This document shows positions 8,334 through 16,310 of a stretch of DNA of 64,000 nucleotides, in pieces; position 1 is the first letter of the stretch; each line of letters begins with the position of its first letter. Source of the stretch: Aureispira sp. CCB-QB1 (GTDB taxonomy: Bacteria; Bacteroidota; Bacteroidia; Chitinophagales; Saprospiraceae); the NCBI RefSeq assembly GCF_000724545.1, contig NZ_JHBV01000016.1:186001-250000 (forward strand). Reading direction: 5' to 3'. Made by a program: the position numbers and the translations under genes. Below the pieces are notes generated by a model. That model was given only the letters and a program-made list of their open reading frames with translations. It did no database searches and had not been told where the DNA came from.

Positions 8334-9642
8334 AAGTTGTTCTATCCAAGGTCGAAATCCCTAATGCTTCTAACATCGTTTTAGCTTTTAACAAACACTC
8401 CTCATACTCTGCTTCAGGTTCTGAGTCGTATACAATTGCCCCACCAACTTGAAAAGATAAATACTGCTTGCTGCGATTATACAACAAGGAACGAATAACC
8501 ACATTAAAGTCAAAGTCTCCATTAGGGGTAACATAACCAACCGCGCCAGAATAAATGCCTCGTTTCGTTTTCTCATATTCCTCTATCAATTCCATACTAA
8601 TCACCTTTGGAGCGCCAGTCATAGATCCCATCGGAAATGTTGCCTCTAATGCATCTACCCAGTTTTTATGCTCCTGCAACTCACCTACCACTGTCGAAAT
8701 CATTTGGTAGACTCTCTCGAAACCATAAATTCCAAATAATTCGGCTACTTGAATTGTTCCCGTCTGACAAACTTTGGTCAGGTCATTTCGCACCAAATCT
8801 ACGATCATGACATTTTCTGCTTGATCTTTGATACTTGCTCTCAGTTGGTGCTTCAATACTTCATCTTCTTCTTGACTTTGTCCCCGCTTAATCGTTCCTT
8901 TAATGGGCTGAGAAATTAACTGATTCCCTCGTTTACACAAAAATCGCTCTGGGCTTCCACAAAGCAAATGTTGGTCTTTTATTTGATAATAGGTAGCAAA
9001 AGGAGCCTTTGCAATTTGATTCATTGTATCGAAAAGCCTCACAGGGTTTATAGACACATTTTCTGCAAAAAACTCTTGGCAAAAATTCATCTCATAAGTA
9101 TCACCATCTATAATATGCTGTCGAATTTGATGAATGGTATCCATATACGCATCCTTTGAAAACATTTGTTGAATAGAAATCATTGAATTCTCAGCATTAT
9201 CATCAGTACTAGAAAAATCTTTAATCGCCTTCCAAATCTTTTTTGGAGATTCTTGTTTAGATAAAATTTCTAAAGTTCCGTCTTGATTAAAAAGAAACAA
9301 ATAACTAGGCACAAAGAAATACAATTCAGGAAATTCTAAAACATCTTTATTTTGGGATGTTAATGCTTCTACGTCATTTTTCAAATCATAACTCAGATGT
9401 CCAAACAACCATTCTTGATTCTCTTTGGCAAAAGCTTGCAAGCACTGAAAAGCATTTCCTGATCTTTTAAGGCAAAGTTCTTTTTCTGCCCCAACAGCAA
9501 TTAAAGCCTCGTAGGCACTATATTGATCGGCTTGATAATAATTACTATCTAAGTAGCAAATAACTTCGGACTGTTTTTCTGCCCATTTCAAAATTTGGCG
9601 TTTGACTACTATTGTCTCTTTAACTGTTAATACCATTGTCAT
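8320..9642 (-). CDS. pabB: Aminodeoxychorismate synthase component I (PabB-like chorismate-binding enzyme)
   Basis: A 440-residue chorismate-utilising enzyme. SQPIKGTIKRG carries the Lys of PabB (PIKGT) where anthranilate synthase TrpE has PIAGT, LIVDLVRNDL binds Mg/chorismate, and FPMGSMTGAPKVISMELI is the catalytic signature, followed by RGIYSGAVGY. It makes 4-amino-4-deoxychorismate for folate synthesis with a glutaminase partner, which is not in the window. The start is ATG at 9642, or ATG at 9636. The hairpin terminator at 9659-9689 lies only about 16 bases upstream, so its promoter position is a puzzle. It converges on the DUF547 gene. Confidence 0.88.
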   Translation of the reverse strand: MTMVLTVKETIVVKRQILKWAEKQSEVICYLDSNYYQADQYSAYEALIAVGAEKELCLKRSGNAFQCLQAFAKENQEWLFGHLSYDLKNDVEALTSQNKDVLEFPELYFFVPSYLFLFNQDGTLEILSKQESPKKIWKAIKDFSSTDDNAENSMISIQQMFSKDAYMDTIHQIRQHIIDGDTYEMNFCQEFFAENVSINPVRLFDTMNQIAKAPFATYYQIKDQHLLCGSPERFLCKRGNQLISQPIKGTIKRGQSQEEDEVLKHQLRASIKDQAENVMIVDLVRNDLTKVCQTGTIQVAELFGIYGFERVYQMISTVVGELQEHKNWVDALEATFPMGSMTGAPKVISMELIEEYEKTKRGIYSGAVGYVTPNGDFDFNVVIRSLLYNRSKQYLSFQVGGAIVYDSEPEAEYEECLLKAKTMLEALGISTLDRTTSSVH

Positions 9643-9658
9643 AAAGTGCCTGTTATAG

Positions 9659-9689
9659 AAAAAGCTACTTCACGGTTTGAAGTAGCTTT
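9659..9689 (-). terminator. Terminator after the glmS/DUF4290 pair
   Basis: AAAGCTACTTCA (9661-9672) and TGAAGTAGCTTT (9678-9689) form a 12-bp stem with a 5-base loop. The A-run on its left becomes a U-run on the minus strand. It ends transcription coming from glmS and the DUF4290 gene, just before the pabB start codon. Confidence 0.75.
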
Positions 9690-9799
9690 TAGTTTATTTT
9701 TACATTCGTTCATCCTCTTAGGAAAACATACCTGAGCAACAAACTGAATTGATGAGTCGTTTTGAACTCAATCTTTTAAAGAAGATAATAACTGTTTAG

Positions 9800-10558
9800 T
9801 TAACGTTTTCTATTACGCTGATTTTTGCTTTTACTACCATTGGTAGACGTTCGTCTAGAATTTTTGTTTTTACTAGAGTTACTTTTTGAGCTTTTTTTAG
9901 AACTTGTATGACGACTAGACTTGGTTCTTCCTGTATTGTTGCTTGCTCCGCTATTCCCTCCTGTTTTGGTTTTGCGAGGAGAAACCAAAGAATCAATATT
10001 AGTACCTTTGGGTACTTCTAATTCTCCCTTTGCCAATCGAGCAAATTCCTTAAAAATCACCTCATCGTTAACATTCTCTCTATTCCAAGTTTTGTATGAC
10101 ATTTTCATGTAAGCAGCGATAACCGTAATATATGCCTCTTGTTTTTCTTTGTCCTCCATTTGCTTGGCCTTCTCAATCATAATCCGAACGTTTCGACCAT
10201 AGTGACGCAAACGCTTGGTATTTTGTGGATAAGCTACTTGGTCTGGCTTGCGTTTTGTTCGTGCATCAGGCAAGTTTTCTGGCAGATCGACATCTAATTC
10301 ATAATTTGCCATCTTTAAAACATGTGACCATACTTTTAATCTGTAATCATCCAAATTTCTAGTATGAGGATGCATCGCCATAATCAAGTTAACTACTTTT
10401 TCGATGTACACTTGACGTTCTTCTCGATCTTCTATTTGCTTGGCTCTATTAATCAAGTTTTGAGTATTACGTCCATACTCTCGGATCAACAGATTTTCTT
10501 TTTGAGTATTATAATCAGCCATTTTTTTGGCTGTAGGTATCTTATAGTCGTTGTTCAT
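9800..10558 (-). CDS. DUF4290 family protein with a basic, low-complexity tail
   Basis: A 252-residue protein recognised as DUF4290, a family largely confined to Bacteroidota. Two half-repeats are visible: YGRNTQNLINRAKQIEDREE with MAMHPHTRNLDDYRLKVWSH, and YGRNVRIMIEKAKQMEDKEK with MKMSYKTWNRENVNDEVIF. The last ~60 residues are a Ser/Lys/Arg/Asn-rich disordered tail, which suggests nucleic-acid or ribosome association, but the function is unknown. It starts 8 bases after the glmS stop on the same strand, so they form an operon; this pairing hints at a link to cell-envelope precursor supply, which is inference. ATG at 10558 is used; MADYNTQ at 10522 is possible. Confidence 0.88.
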   Translation of the reverse strand: MNNDYKIPTAKKMADYNTQKENLLIREYGRNTQNLINRAKQIEDREERQVYIEKVVNLIMAMHPHTRNLDDYRLKVWSHVLKMANYELDVDLPENLPDARTKRKPDQVAYPQNTKRLRHYGRNVRIMIEKAKQMEDKEKQEAYITVIAAYMKMSYKTWNRENVNDEVIFKEFARLAKGELEVPKGTNIDSLVSPRKTKTGGNSGASNNTGRTKSSRHTSSKKSSKSNSSKNKNSRRTSTNGSKSKNQRNRKR

Positions 10559-10566
10559 AATATTTT

Positions 10567-12408
10567 TTATTCTACCGTAACGGATTTTGCTAAATTTCTA
10601 GGTTGATCAACATTGCAACCTCTTAGAACAGCAATATGATAGGCTAATAATTGTAATGGGATAACAGATAGTAGAGGCACCAAAGGTTCTGCTGTTTGCG
10701 GAATTTCAATAACATGATCTGCTATTTGAGGGATATGATCGTCACCTTCTGTAATAATAGCCAATACTTTACCTTTGCGAGCTTTTACTTCTTGGATATT
10801 ACTAATTACTTTTTCACGAGTACTACCATTCGTTGCAATAATGACAACAGGCATATTTTCATCAATCAAAGCAATAGGACCATGTTTCATTTCTGCAGCT
10901 GGATATCCCTCTGCGTGAATATACGAAATTTCTTTCAATTTCAAGGCTCCCTCTAAAGCGATTGGGAAATTATAACCACGTCCTAGATAAAGAGCATTTT
11001 CTGCATCCTTCCATAAATTAGCAATATACTTAATTTTGGCATCTTGCTCGACTACTTTTTTCAATTTTGCAGGTAGCGTATCCAACTCATTCAATAATTG
11101 AAAGTAGTAGGACTGAGAGATGGTTCCCTTATTGTGTGCCAATTGAAGTGCCATCAAAGTCAACAGAGTTACCTGCCCTGTAAAAGCTTTAGTCGAAGCC
11201 ACTCCTATTTCTGGTCCTGCATGAATATAAGATCCTGCATTCGTAATTCTAGCAATAGAAGAACCAACAACATTACAAATACCATAGGTCAATGCTTCTT
11301 TTTCTATCGCCAAATCCAATGCTGCCAATGTATCCGCAGTTTCTCCAGATTGAGAAATAGCAATTACAACATCTTTGTTGGTAATAATAGGATTTCTATA
11401 CCTAAATTCCGAAGCATACTCCACTTCTGTTGGAATACGTGCCAAGTCTTCGAACAAATATTCTCCAATCAAACCTGCAATCCAAGACGTCCCACAAGCA
11501 ATAATAATTAGTCGATCCGCATTTTTGATACGATTCTCAAATTCAGCAACGCCACCTAATGTAATCAAACCTTTTTTGACGTTCAAGCGACCACGCATAG
11601 CATCTGCCATTGTAGTAGGTTGCTGGTGAATTTCCTTAAGCATATAGTGCTCATATCCACCTTTTTCAATCGCCTCAATTTCCATATTTAGATGCTGAAT
11701 AAAAGGCGTTTGAATTTCGTTGTCAATAGTTTTCAAAGTCAATTCACCTGCTCTATTCAGCGTAACAATTTCTTCTTCCTTAATGTAGACAACATTTTTG
11801 GTGTACTCAACAATTGGAGAAGCATCTGAAGCTAGAAAAAATTCTTTTTCTCCAATTCCCACTACCAAAGGACTTCCTTTTCTAGCAGCCACAATTTTAT
11901 TTGGTTCTTTCTTACTCAAAACCACAATCGCATAAGCGCCTACAACTTTTGTCAAAGCAATACGAACAGCTTCTGCAATACCTACATTTTCTTTCGCTTG
12001 AATTGTTTCGATTAAATGCACCAATACTTCTGTATCTGTATCAGATGTAAAGGTATGTCCCTCCTTCTCTAGGGCTGTTTTAATCGAGTCATAATTTTCA
12101 ATAATTCCATTGTGAATAATAGAAATGTCTCTATCTCCTGATAAATGAGGATGTGCATTTACATCATTCGGTTCTCCATGTGTTGCCCAGCGTGTATGCC
12201 CCATACCTACTGATCCTGATACATCTTTTCCTTCTGTAAAAGCAATTAAATCGTTTACTTTACCTTTTTTCTTATAAACGGTTAATTCTTCGTCTTTTAG
12301 CAATGCCACTCCAGCGCTATCATACCCTCTATATTCCAATCTTTGCAAACCTTTAATAAGGATCGGATAGGCATCTCTAGCGCCTATATAAGCTACAATT
12401 CCACACAT
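10567..12408 (-). CDS. glmS: Glutamine-fructose-6-phosphate aminotransferase (isomerizing)
   Basis: A full-length (613 residues) GlmS, which makes glucosamine-6-phosphate from fructose-6-phosphate and glutamine, the entry to peptidoglycan and LPS sugar synthesis. MCGIVAYIG supplies the N-terminal nucleophile Cys2 of the glutaminase domain, with GHTRWATHGEPNDVNAHPH as its glutamine-binding loop. Two SIS domains follow: IIACGTSWIAGLIGEYLFED and ISQSGETADTLAAL, then YLGRGYNFPIALEGALKLKE, ending in PRNLAKSVTVE. No glmS riboswitch-like structure was recognised upstream in 12409-12780. It heads an operon with the DUF4290 gene. Confidence 0.98.
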   Translation of the reverse strand: MCGIVAYIGARDAYPILIKGLQRLEYRGYDSAGVALLKDEELTVYKKKGKVNDLIAFTEGKDVSGSVGMGHTRWATHGEPNDVNAHPHLSGDRDISIIHNGIIENYDSIKTALEKEGHTFTSDTDTEVLVHLIETIQAKENVGIAEAVRIALTKVVGAYAIVVLSKKEPNKIVAARKGSPLVVGIGEKEFFLASDASPIVEYTKNVVYIKEEEIVTLNRAGELTLKTIDNEIQTPFIQHLNMEIEAIEKGGYEHYMLKEIHQQPTTMADAMRGRLNVKKGLITLGGVAEFENRIKNADRLIIIACGTSWIAGLIGEYLFEDLARIPTEVEYASEFRYRNPIITNKDVVIAISQSGETADTLAALDLAIEKEALTYGICNVVGSSIARITNAGSYIHAGPEIGVASTKAFTGQVTLLTLMALQLAHNKGTISQSYYFQLLNELDTLPAKLKKVVEQDAKIKYIANLWKDAENALYLGRGYNFPIALEGALKLKEISYIHAEGYPAAEMKHGPIALIDENMPVVIIATNGSTREKVISNIQEVKARKGKVLAIITEGDDHIPQIADHVIEIPQTAEPLVPLLSVIPLQLLAYHIAVLRGCNVDQPRNLAKSVTVE

Positions 12409-12727
12409 ATTTTTTTATTTAAAGTGGTTGGGACAAATCAGACTAATGAAGAAGTTTGTCCAAATTTTAAGTAAATGCTCTAATCGTTGTTCTTTGTCCG
12501 TTGGCAACAATAATTATTGCCTTGTAATGTCTTGGTTTTTCCTATCAATTTATCGACTTGCATTGAAATCCAAATCCCATATTGGGCTACAACGGACAAT
12601 ATTCTACCATAAACACTTTTTCTCAAAAGAGCTTAAATGCAAAGTTTGATCCTATCAAGAAAATACTTTAACAATTTATTTATAGTAGAATTTATTGAAA
12701 ATTTTTCTTCAAACGAAAAACTCTAAT
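12409..12727. other. Gene-free region upstream of glmS
   Basis: This AT-rich stretch lies between glmS and the terminator of the DUF4270 gene. It presumably holds the glmS promoter, but I see no clear TAnnTTTG box. A plus-strand open frame at 12428-12649 looks non-coding. Confidence 0.5.
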
Positions 12728-12775
12728 GAGAGCCTATTAAACAGTTTTTTTGCTCAACAAGTTTAATAGGCTCTC
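12728..12775 (-). terminator. Terminator of the DUF4270 gene
   Basis: GAGAGCCTATTAAAC (12728-12742) pairs perfectly over 15 bp with GTTTAATAGGCTCTC (12761-12775); the loop is 18 bases. It lies directly after the stop codon of the minus-strand DUF4270 gene. The U-tract on that strand is poor. Confidence 0.65.
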
Positions 12776-12780
12776 AAAAA

Positions 12781-14124
12781 CTATTGGATTTTGGTATAGG
12801 TCAAATAAAGCTTAGCTCCCTTAATGCTTTTTTCATTCATTAACGAAACACGTTCAGGATCTAAAGCAGATGGAAGTGTTAAATAAATTGCACGTTCCAA
12901 TGTTGTTCCATTTACAATGGCTTGCATTTCTTCAGAAATAAACATTCTGTATACAAGATTTTTATTTCCCGTATCTTCTAATACGCCACCAAACAAGAAA
13001 TAAGATTGAGCACGATTGATAGAAGTTACAATATCATCAACAACAACCAAATTACCACCTAAATCTTTGATTTTGGCAACTAATTGAATTGGTTCTGGAA
13101 AAGCATTTGTTCCAGTATCTGCAACAGGGAATACAAGCTCTGCTTTGTTGATAATAACATTTCCTAAATTCCCAACGTAAGGGAATACTACTTTAGTATG
13201 CAAACCGTCCAAACCTTGTACATAAACTACTGTATCTGTTGTCAAATTGTCTGTCAAGGTAGTTGGGTGCGTATGATTAAAAGAAGAGACAACTTCTGCA
13301 TCTTCATTTGTCAAAAACTCAAATGTTTTTGCAACACTTCCTGAGTTTGAGGTATCGGTATAATGCAAGGTTAATTTTGTCAGAGCATTTTTCGACTTAA
13401 ATCGAATAATACTTGCATTAGTAGGGTTGTTACTTGAAGGGCGAATGTGTATTCCTTTAAACCAATCCTTAAATTTGGTATTGCTCTCATAAATATCAAC
13501 ACCTGTACTTTGTGGATTTAAAAATAGTTCTCCCAAATCAATTCCTGCTTGATCATCCAAACGAATTCTCAAATGAGGATCTAGTGTAGTACTACCAGAG
13601 GTAATTTTAAGGGTATCGTTAGGTTTAAATTGAAAATTTGATTTCAACAAATTTCCATCTGTCATAAAAGTTTTGTCCGATTTATAAACCGTCCCTTCTT
13701 CTATATTTTCCAATACACGAGCAATCTCCCAACTTTGTGTAACCGTAGCTGGCTTATTGGTTCTAAATTCACCATAGTGCCCCACATCCTCATATGCCAA
13801 TGACAATACTAAGGAATCAAAAACAGCATTAGGGAAAACCGCCCCCGTGTTATTTAGGCGGAAATTCATATAAATAGAAGCAACCGATTCGCCCCACTCG
13901 GTATCTGTATACGAACCACATGTCATGACGGTTCTATTCGAGGTTTCTATTGGATCTGCTTCTTGTGTAGTTAATTTGATTGTACAGGTATCTGTATAAA
14001 GAATATCTGATTGTTCTTGTTCTACTAGTGACAAACCTATTTCGCTAGACTTGCTACATCCCATAGCAGAAAATAACCCTACTGCCAACATACTGTACAG
14101 TAGGGATTTTAGATTATATTCCAT
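12781..14124 (-). CDS. DUF4270 family lipoprotein
   Basis: A 447-residue predicted lipoprotein: the signal peptide ends in FSAMGC, Cys about residue 23. The start of the mature protein (SSEIGLSLV), then TCTIKLTTQEADPIET and CGSYTDTEWGESVASIY, match the DUF4270 pattern of Bacteroidota, and the C-terminal LYLTYTKIQ is typical. The protein is rich in beta strands. The function is not known; the family sits at the outer membrane or cell surface. From memory it often lies beside the short glycogen-synthase-like gene and panC, as it does here, with 279 bases between it and the next gene. Confidence 0.85.
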   Translation of the reverse strand: MEYNLKSLLYSMLAVGLFSAMGCSKSSEIGLSLVEQEQSDILYTDTCTIKLTTQEADPIETSNRTVMTCGSYTDTEWGESVASIYMNFRLNNTGAVFPNAVFDSLVLSLAYEDVGHYGEFRTNKPATVTQSWEIARVLENIEEGTVYKSDKTFMTDGNLLKSNFQFKPNDTLKITSGSTTLDPHLRIRLDDQAGIDLGELFLNPQSTGVDIYESNTKFKDWFKGIHIRPSSNNPTNASIIRFKSKNALTKLTLHYTDTSNSGSVAKTFEFLTNEDAEVVSSFNHTHPTTLTDNLTTDTVVYVQGLDGLHTKVVFPYVGNLGNVIINKAELVFPVADTGTNAFPEPIQLVAKIKDLGGNLVVVDDIVTSINRAQSYFLFGGVLEDTGNKNLVYRMFISEEMQAIVNGTTLERAIYLTLPSALDPERVSLMNEKSIKGAKLYLTYTKIQ

Positions 14125-14403
14125 GTAATTTGTAAGAATTTTTTTGATTGAAAATATTGGGGGTATGTTTATCTACCTAGTATAACGGTTCTACTACAAA
14201 GAGTAGTTGGTTTTCTCCAATATTTTAGGTATAATATTAACATTCGTTTTTGACTTGCATCGTATTATTAAGTATCATAATACCTCATAAATAAGCAATC
14301 TAAAAGATTTGGTTGGCCAGACATCGTTTCTGTCTATGCTTTCTTTTTAACAACTATTTACTTACATCAAGTCTCTTGAATCCAATTGATTCTCAATGTA
14401 TAA

Positions 14404-15207
14404 TTATACGTTTTCTTCTGTTGCTCCCAATAATTCTTCGTAAAATTCTAAATATCTATTCGTCAATTCTGCTTGATGGGGCAAGAATGGCTCTGCGATA
14501 TTGTCAGTAGGTACATCTTCTAGACCAATAATAGTTCCTTCTGCAAACTTAGATGCTCCTGCATTCAAATCTAAAACGCCATTGATTAAGTACGCATCTG
14601 TAATATCGCTCAAATGATTGACATCCATTTTCTCTTTGAACGCTGGTGCAAATGCTTGATTTGCTTGGTCTGCATGGTAAGCAGAGTACACCACTTGTGC
14701 GTTTTGGAAAATTGGTTCGTTTTGGTAAGTAGTTTTTAGCAACGCTGGCAATAAGCTAGTCATCCAACCGTGTGCATGAACAATATCAGGAGCCCACCCA
14801 AACTTCTTCACAGTTTCTACTACTCCTCTACAGAAGAAGATGGTGCGATCTAGATTATCTTCAAAAAACTGGTCTTTTGCATCATTAAACACTTGCTTGC
14901 GTTTAAAGAATTCTTCATTATCCAAGAAATACACTTGCATTCTTGTTCCTGGCAAAGAAGCTACTTTGATAATTAGAGGATAATCGTCATCATCTACATT
15001 AATATTCATCCCTGACAAACGAACCACCTCATGAAGGCGATGTCTTCTCTCATTGATAGTTCCAAACTTAGGCATCAAGATTCGAACCTCCACTCCATTC
15101 TCTTGAATAAACTGAGAGTACTCGCGTACAATTTCAGATATTTGAGAAAGAATTGTATACGGTTTCATCTCTTGAGTTACTATCAATATTCTTTTCTTAT
15201 CAGCCAT
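14404..15207 (-). CDS. Half-length glycogen/starch synthase-like protein (GT5 N-terminal domain only)
   Basis: 267 residues that correspond only to the N-terminal Rossmann half of a GT5 glycogen synthase: RILIVTQEMKPYT, FIQENGVEVRILMPKFGTI, and DIVHAHGWMTSLLPALLKT, followed by VVYSAYH. Real GlgA proteins are about 480 residues, with an ADP-glucose-binding GT1 half that is wholly missing here. The N-terminal KTGGL motif is replaced by TILSQIS. It is therefore unlikely to be an active synthase by itself. Short forms like this are annotated in many Bacteroidota, so this is probably a distinct conserved protein. It is divergent from panC, with the -7 box at 15281-15288 upstream. Confidence 0.8.
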   Translation of the reverse strand: MADKKRILIVTQEMKPYTILSQISEIVREYSQFIQENGVEVRILMPKFGTINERRHRLHEVVRLSGMNINVDDDDYPLIIKVASLPGTRMQVYFLDNEEFFKRKQVFNDAKDQFFEDNLDRTIFFCRGVVETVKKFGWAPDIVHAHGWMTSLLPALLKTTYQNEPIFQNAQVVYSAYHADQANQAFAPAFKEKMDVNHLSDITDAYLINGVLDLNAGASKFAEGTIIGLEDVPTDNIAEPFLPHQAELTNRYLEFYEELLGATEENV

Positions 15208-15280
15208 AAAACTACTCGTTCTAAAAATTTAGTAAAAAAATCTTTCAAGAAAACACAAAAAGAATCTGTTTCTCGATTTG

Positions 15281-15288
15281 CAAATTTA
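15281..15288 (-). promoter_or_regulatory. Possible -7 promoter box for the glycogen-synthase-like gene
   Basis: On the minus strand this reads TAAATTTG, a full match to the Bacteroidota TAnnTTTG element, 73 bases before the start codon. No convincing -33 TTG at the usual distance was found. Confidence 0.4.
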
Positions 15289-15457
15289 CGAAAAAAATAC
15301 CAATTTGCCCCATTAAACCTGTTTCTTATGGTTTAATTAATTAATTTTCCCCGTTTTAAGACCTTCTTATCCTTTGTTTTTGGGACAAAAAGGAACAAAA
15401 TCAACACATTTTTATTATATTCTTTCAAATAGCGTCCCATAATTTTCGCTTCTCCTT

Positions 15458-16309
15458 ATGTATATTTTTAAGACGGTTCAAGATTTACAACACTATATAC
15501 GCACACAGAAAAAACAAACAAAAAAAATTGGATTGGTTCCAACAATGGGAGCTTTGCACTTAGGGCATTTAAGTTTAATTCAAAGAGCTTTTCAAGATTG
15601 CGACCTTGTTGTTTGTTCTATTTTTGTTAATCCAACTCAGTTTGGCGATGCAGAAGATTTGGAAAAATATCCTCGCCCTATAGAAAGTGATATCGAAAAA
15701 TTAGAAAAAATAGGCTGTTCTGCCTTATTTTTGCCTGATGTAACAGAAGTTTATCCCAAAGATTTGATTTCCCCAACTTTTGATTTGTCAGGATTAGACA
15801 AAACGATGGAAGGGGCACACCGACCTGGTCACTTTGCAGGAGTAGTCGAAGTCGTGCATCGCTTGTTGGATATTGCACAACCAGACTACTTGTATATGGG
15901 ACAAAAAGATTATCAGCAGTTTGCTATCATCAAACACATGCTTGGGCTGATGAATTCCTCTATTCAGTTGGTCAGAGTGCCTATTGTAAGAGAAGAAGAT
16001 GGTTTGGCAATGAGCTCTAGGAATGTTCGGTTGAGTCCTGAAGGAAGAATCAAAGCACAGCTAATTTCCCAAATGCTATTTGAAGCCAAGAAACATGCTA
16101 TCCATATGTCTCTTGAAGAAGTCAAACAACAAGCATTGGCATTTATCAACCAACACCAATTAGAAGTTGATTATTTTACAATAATAGATGGAGACAGTCT
16201 CGAAATCATTGATTCTTTTGATAAAGCTACTATAGTTACAGCTTGTACTACGGTTCGTGTAGATGGTGTTCGGTTATTGGACAATATAATCCTCAGAGAA
16301 AGTATCTAA
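15458..16309 (+). CDS. panC: Pantoate-beta-alanine ligase
   Basis: A 283-residue PanC, which joins pantoate and beta-alanine with ATP to give pantothenate. The nucleotidyltransferase HIGH-like motif is in LVPTMGALHLGHLSLI; other signatures are SIFVNPTQFG, YMGQKDYQQFAIIKHML and the KMSKS-like AMSSRNVRLS. Length and start agree with the family. The helicase gene starts one base after its stop, so the two are likely cotranscribed. panB, the preceding step in the pathway, is located at 34000-34815, and a CoaB-like gene at 5615-6226; they are not in one operon. Confidence 0.97.
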   Translation: MYIFKTVQDLQHYIRTQKKQTKKIGLVPTMGALHLGHLSLIQRAFQDCDLVVCSIFVNPTQFGDAEDLEKYPRPIESDIEKLEKIGCSALFLPDVTEVYPKDLISPTFDLSGLDKTMEGAHRPGHFAGVVEVVHRLLDIAQPDYLYMGQKDYQQFAIIKHMLGLMNSSIQLVRVPIVREEDGLAMSSRNVRLSPEGRIKAQLISQMLFEAKKHAIHMSLEEVKQQALAFINQHQLEVDYFTIIDGDSLEIIDSFDKATIVTACTTVRVDGVRLLDNIILRESI

Positions 16310-16310
16310 T

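Noticed and set aside
12428-12649. Plus-strand open frame upstream of glmS
   Set aside because: Cys/Arg/Lys-rich composition typical of chance translation, with no partner or conserved motif.
12409-12780. A possible glmS ribozyme or riboswitch
   Set aside because: glmS ribozymes are mainly Firmicutes, and no matching structure could be recognised in this gap.
15065-15085. A tRNA-like TTCGAACC sequence
   Set aside because: It lies inside the coding frame of the glycogen-synthase-like gene, and no acceptor or anticodon stem could be formed around it.
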